8,153 bases of DNA. Source: Frankiaceae bacterium (GTDB taxonomy: Bacteria > Actinomycetota > Actinomycetes > JAFAQI01). The translations under genes and the position numbers were made by a program. The first letter of the stretch is position 1. Each line of letters opens with the position of its first letter. Positions 5,157 through 8,153 of the stretch are shown here, in pieces. A model generated the notes under the pieces. It saw nothing but the letters and a program-made list of their open reading frames with translations. It was not told the origin of the DNA and searched no databases. The stretch spans positions 1 through 8,153 of the forward strand of contig JAVEEH010000036.1 in the NCBI GenBank assembly GCA_030840545.1. Direction: 5' to 3'.

Positions 5157-5849
5157 ATGAGCCAGACGGTTGAGTTCCCGAGCAACGGCGACACCGCATC
5201 CGGTTACCTCGCGACGCCGACATCCGGCACCGGTCCGGGCCTGCTGGTCATCCAGGAATGGTGGGGGCTCGTACCTCAGATCAAGCGGGTCTGCGACCGC
5301 CTCGCCGAGGAGGGGTTCGTCGCGCTTGCGCCGGACCTCTACCGCGGCGAGCACGCCGAACACACCGAGATGGACAAGGCCAGCGAGCTGATGCAGTCAC
5401 TCCCGCCGGACCGCGCCGCGCGCGACATGTCCGGCGCGATCGACTACCTGCTGGGCCATCAGGCGGTGCAGCGCAACGCTGTCGGCGTGATCGGCTTCTG
5501 CATGGGCGGCATGCTCACGCTGATGATCGCGGCTCTGCAGAGCGACAAGGTCGCTGCAGCGGTCCCGTTCTACGGCGCGCCACTCGGCGACATGGCGCCG
5601 GACTGGTCGGGCCTCACGGCGTCGGTGCAGGGTCACTTCGCGGAGAACGACGACTTCTTCCCGCCCGGCCCGGTCAAGGAGCTGGAGAAGGAGCTCCTGG
5701 GCATGGGCAAGGACGTCGAGTTCATCGTCTATCCAGGCACCGGCCATGCGTTCGGCAACGAGGAGAACGCCCTCGGGACCCACGACGCCGAGGCCACCAA
5801 GACGGCCTGGGACCGCGCCATCGCGTTCCTGCGCGGCAAGCTCGCCTGA
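5157..5849 (+). CDS. Dienelactone hydrolase family alpha/beta hydrolase
   Basis: A 230-residue cytoplasmic alpha/beta hydrolase of the dienelactone hydrolase (DLH) family, close to the usual length. In its namesake this enzyme opens dienelactone in chlorocatechol breakdown. The catalytic elements are visible: E34 in VIQEWWGL, the nucleophile C115 in GVIGFCMGGML (Cys rather than Ser, as in true DLH), D165 or D166 in AENDDFF, and H197 in YPGTGHAFGN. APDLYRG (58-64) and VPFYGAP (136-142) are further DLH-type segments. No chlorocatechol dioxygenase or cycloisomerase is present, so the real substrate may be another ester or lactone; many actinobacterial homologues have no assigned role. The ATG at 5157 follows TAGCGT by 6 nt, suggesting a leaderless mRNA. 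The gene ends 4 bp from the stop of the convergent P450 gene. Confidence 0.93.
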   Translation: MSQTVEFPSNGDTASGYLATPTSGTGPGLLVIQEWWGLVPQIKRVCDRLAEEGFVALAPDLYRGEHAEHTEMDKASELMQSLPPDRAARDMSGAIDYLLGHQAVQRNAVGVIGFCMGGMLTLMIAALQSDKVAAAVPFYGAPLGDMAPDWSGLTASVQGHFAENDDFFPPGPVKELEKELLGMGKDVEFIVYPGTGHAFGNEENALGTHDAEATKTAWDRAIAFLRGKLA

Positions 5850-5858
5850 ACCCTCAGG
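5845..5858. terminator. Small dyad spanning two facing stop codons
   Basis: CCTGA-ACCC-TCAGG is a perfect five-base inverted repeat with a 4-nt loop. The TGA of the hydrolase gene (5847-5849) and that of the P450 gene (complement, 5854-5856) each lie in one arm. It is the only structure between the convergent genes and might mark bidirectional termination, but the stem is short and has no T-tract. Confidence 0.25.
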
Positions 5859-7176
5859 GCACCATCGCGGGCTGGTTGAGCCGCACCGGCAGGTGTTCAT
5901 AGCCACGGAGCACCCGCAGCTGACGGCGGGCCGGCGGGCTGCTGACGGCCAGGTCCGGGAAGCGGTCGTAGAGCATGCGCAACGCAACCGATCCCTCCAG
6001 CCGGGCCAGGCTCGCACCCAGACAGAAGTGGATGCCGGCGGAGAAGGCCAGATGCTCCCGCGCGTTGTCACGGGTCACGTCGAAGCGCTGCGGGTCGGCG
6101 AACACGTCGGGGTCGCGGTTGGCGCCGCCGAGCATGATGCTGACGAACCGGCCGCTCTGGATCTCGTGCCCGGCCACCTCGGTGTCCTCGCCGGCCACGC
6201 GCACCGTCAGCTGGACGGGGGAGTCATAGCGCAACACCTCGTCGACGGCGTTGCCCCAACCACTCGGGTCGGCTTTCAGCAGTTGCAGCTGGTCGGGATG
6301 TTGGTCGAACAGCATGACCGCATTGCCGAGCAGGTTGACCGTCGTCTCGAAGCCCGCCCCGATGACGAGCAGGGCGGTCGCGCGGAGCTCGACGTCGTTG
6401 AGAGTCTCGCCCTCGTCCTGTAACACCGCGAGCCGGCTCAGCAGGTCGTCGCCCGGGTTGCGGCGCAGCTCAACCAGATGCTGCGCGAGCCAGTGATGGA
6501 TCTGACGAAGCGCGACCGCAGCGCGCCGGAAGTCGCGATAGCTCAACGCCGGGTCGAGTGTCACGGCGGCCTGGTTGCCCCACTCGAGCATCTTCTGCTG
6601 CATCGAGTCGGGGACACCGAGGATCTCCGCGATGACCCGGACGGGAAGCGGCGCGGCGTACATCTCCACGAGGTCGACGACCTCACCGGCCGCCTGCCGC
6701 CGGCTCATCTCGTCGAGCAGCTCCGTCGCGATGGCCTCGACCCGCGGCTCCATGGCCGCCACCGCCCGGGCGGTGAAGACCTTGGACACGAGACGCCGGT
6801 AGCGCGTGTGGTCCGGAGGGTCGACCGCCAGCATCGACGGCGGCTCGGCCGGCCCGACGGCCCAGGGGTCCACGGTGCGTTCGAGCAGCAGCCGCGCCAA
6901 CGGCGACAGCCGCTCGGACGAGCCGATCCCCACCCGGAACGCCGGACTGCGCAGCACCTCGCTGGCAACGCCGTGTGACGCGGTCGAGGACACCAGGCCG
7001 CCGCGCATCAACGGACCGTGGGCCCGCATCGCCTCATAGGTGGGGAACGGATCGTCCCAGAGGGACTTGTCGATCGCGAGCTTGGCGCCGAGCTGGCCGC
7101 GGCGGGCCTCTCGTTGCAGCATCAGCCGGGGACCGACCGACTGCACGGCCCAGCGCAAAAGTGTCGAACGAGGCAT
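5854..7176 (-). CDS. Cytochrome P450, CYP140-like
   Basis: A 440-residue soluble bacterial (class I type) haem monooxygenase that would take electrons from a ferredoxin and its reductase, neither encoded here. Landmarks: the C-helix region DPPDHTRYRRLVSKVF (119-134); the I-helix GAGFETT (273-279), with the acid-alcohol pair E277-T278 for oxygen activation; the K-helix EVLR (313-316); ANRDPDVFADPQRFD (352-366); and the haem loop FSAGIHFCLGASLAR (378-392), with axial ligand C385. GFETTVNLLGN, DSPVQLTVRVA, YDRFPD and RVLRG match my recollection of Mycobacterium CYP140, so a CYP140-like subfamily is likely; a sequence identity calculation would be needed to assign it. The substrate is unknown. 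The ATG at 7176 lies 5 bp after the stop of the MBL-fold hydrolase gene, so the two are probably co-transcribed. CATCCT 7 nt before the ATG may also allow a separate leaderless transcript. Confidence 0.95.
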   Translation of the reverse strand: MPRSTLLRWAVQSVGPRLMLQREARRGQLGAKLAIDKSLWDDPFPTYEAMRAHGPLMRGGLVSSTASHGVASEVLRSPAFRVGIGSSERLSPLARLLLERTVDPWAVGPAEPPSMLAVDPPDHTRYRRLVSKVFTARAVAAMEPRVEAIATELLDEMSRRQAAGEVVDLVEMYAAPLPVRVIAEILGVPDSMQQKMLEWGNQAAVTLDPALSYRDFRRAAVALRQIHHWLAQHLVELRRNPGDDLLSRLAVLQDEGETLNDVELRATALLVIGAGFETTVNLLGNAVMLFDQHPDQLQLLKADPSGWGNAVDEVLRYDSPVQLTVRVAGEDTEVAGHEIQSGRFVSIMLGGANRDPDVFADPQRFDVTRDNAREHLAFSAGIHFCLGASLARLEGSVALRMLYDRFPDLAVSSPPARRQLRVLRGYEHLPVRLNQPAMVP

Positions 7177-7181
7177 ACCGA

Positions 7182-8153
7182 TCAGGATGCCGAACCGGGT
7201 TCAGCGCCCGACACCCGGGCTGCCCAGCCGAACACGCCCTTGGCCATCGTCGAGCGTTCAGCCTCGACCCGGGCCGCGTAGACCCGACCCCGCAGCTCCC
7301 GGGCGCCATCGTCGTCCGTGGCGGTGGCGAGCCACTCCGCCAGGTGCCCGGCCAGCCGCAGCGACGTGTCGTCGCCTGCGCCCAGCAACTCGACGATTCG
7401 CCCGGAGATCGCCGCCGCACCGGCGAGGCCGACCACCTCAGCTGCCACCGTCCGGTCCGGCGCCGGCTTGAGCGAGGCGGGGTTGCCGTCCCACCACCCG
7501 CCATAGAGCCGCCACACGTTGCGTACGACGAACTCCGGGTCGTCGTAGACCGGCTGAAGGTAGGGCCGGTCGGCGAGCGCGGCCGGCGGGCGCACCGCGT
7601 GCAGGATCTCGTCGAGGCGGCAGCCTTCGTTCATCATCGCGACCGTCTGGTCGTGCAACGACTGCAGGAAGTCTGCGGTGTCGGACAGCGCCTGCCGGAT
7701 GCGGTCCGCACCGACGACGGGCACACCGTGTCCGGGCAGCAGCACGTCCGCGCCGAGCTCAGCCATCTCCCGCAGCGCTGCCGCCCATTCCGCGGCATAG
7801 CGCTGCACCTTCTGCGGGTTGCCGGCGTTCGGGCTCGCCCAGATGAACAGGTCACCGCAACAGAGCACCTTGCGATCCGGCAGCCATGTCCAGGTGTGAT
7901 CGTCGGTCTCACCGCGGGCGGCGTGCAGCTCGACCCGCTCGTCGCCGAACACCAGCACGTGGCCGCCGCGGTAAGTCTCGTCCGGATAGCGGTAGTCCGT
8001 CGGCCACTGCAGGTCCTCGATGCCGAATTGCCGTCGGTTGACGACGGCGTTGTAACCCGCGGTCAACCGGTAGCGGTCGAACCGCGCAGGCAGCGACTCC
8101 TGCGCGTGCACGACCGGGCGGCGCCATCCCCGCTCCGCAGCCTCCGCATCGAA
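7182..8153 (-). CDS. Alkyl-sulfatase-type MBL-fold metallohydrolase, C-terminal part
   Basis: The visible 323 residues are open to the right edge of the window, so the N-terminus, which should hold the HxHxDH zinc motif, lies outside. What remains is the second half of a metallo-beta-lactamase fold followed by an alkyl-sulfatase dimerisation domain. Likely metal or active-site residues are E82 in RGETDDHTW (where ordinary MBLs have the GHTxGH histidine), D101 in CCGDLF and H142 in LPGHGVPV. The dimerisation domain covers about 155-305 and carries the hallmark LYGGWWDGNPASL (217-228 region), close to the GWFDGNPA of SdsA1-type alkylsulfatases. Sulfatase activity is a family-based guess; many actinobacterial relatives are uncharacterised. 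A GTG at 8111 could be misread as the start, but homologous-looking sequence continues upstream of it. It is 5 bp upstream of the P450 gene in the same direction, so the two probably share a transcript. Confidence 0.88.
   Translation of the reverse strand, partial: FDAEAAERGWRRPVVHAQESLPARFDRYRLTAGYNAVVNRRQFGIEDLQWPTDYRYPDETYRGGHVLVFGDERVELHAARGETDDHTWTWLPDRKVLCCGDLFIWASPNAGNPQKVQRYAAEWAAALREMAELGADVLLPGHGVPVVGADRIRQALSDTADFLQSLHDQTVAMMNEGCRLDEILHAVRPPAALADRPYLQPVYDDPEFVVRNVWRLYGGWWDGNPASLKPAPDRTVAAEVVGLAGAAAISGRIVELLGAGDDTSLRLAGHLAEWLATATDDDGARELRGRVYAARVEAERSTMAKGVFGWAARVSGAEPGSAS
7184..7189 (-). promoter_or_regulatory. -10-like element CATCCT for the P450 gene
   Basis: On the minus strand CATCCT is followed by 7 nt and the P450 ATG. 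It lacks the first T of TANNNT and overlaps the last coding bases and stop of the upstream hydrolase gene. It could give an internal leaderless promoter within the two-gene operon. No Shine-Dalgarno is present. Confidence 0.35.

Noticed and set aside
8109..8111. GTG at 8111 as the true start of the MBL-fold gene
   Set aside because: The frame stays open to the window edge, the upstream residues read as plausible protein, and the family's N-terminal zinc-binding half would be missing, so the gene is simply cut off.
1..8153. Mobile element, CRISPR array, tRNA or rRNA
   Set aside because: I saw no transposase or integrase motifs, no regularly spaced repeats, and no cloverleaf or conserved rRNA segments on either strand.

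Overview
The window is high-GC DNA (strong G/C bias at third codon positions, many GTG starts) whose protein types point to an actinomycete (Actinomycetota). A CYP140-like P450, an actinobacterial-type GroES paralogue and an Rv0881-like TrmH methyltransferase all recall mycobacteria and related orders, but the genus cannot be fixed from sequence reading alone. It looks like ordinary chromosome. I see no insertion sequence, integrase, CRISPR array, tRNA or rRNA, and no gap over 300 bases without a gene.

Layout, left to right: (1) the 3' end of a TrmH/SpoU-family RNA 2'-O-methyltransferase, + strand, cut by the left edge; (2) a small YkgJ-type cysteine-cluster protein, - strand, whose end overlaps the methyltransferase by 16 bp; (3) an RraA / HMG-CHA aldolase-family protein, + strand, divergent from gene 2 across only 19 bp; (4) a large secreted M11 (gametolysin-like) metalloprotease with fibronectin-type and C-terminal beta modules, + strand; (5) a GroES-like protein, + strand; (6) MsrA methionine sulfoxide reductase, + strand; (7) a dienelactone-hydrolase-family protein, + strand; (8) a cytochrome P450, - strand, meeting gene 7 tail to tail with 4 bp between stops; (9) an alkyl-sulfatase-type metallo-beta-lactamase-fold hydrolase, - strand, 5 bp upstream of the P450 and cut by the right edge.

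Functional links are modest. The MBL hydrolase and the P450 probably form an operon and may act on related lipophilic substrates. GroES-like protein and MsrA both fit protein quality control, but each seems to have its own promoter.

The most striking pattern is in the start regions. Six of the seven genes whose starts are visible have a -10-like hexamer (TANNNT or CANNNT) ending 6-7 nt before the start codon and no Shine-Dalgarno sequence, as expected of leaderless transcripts. MsrA alone has a leader with a clear GGAGG. The exact hexamer TAGCGT serves three consecutive genes. A perfect dyad over the -35 region of the protease gene is the best operator candidate. I found no clearly undescribed multi-gene system.
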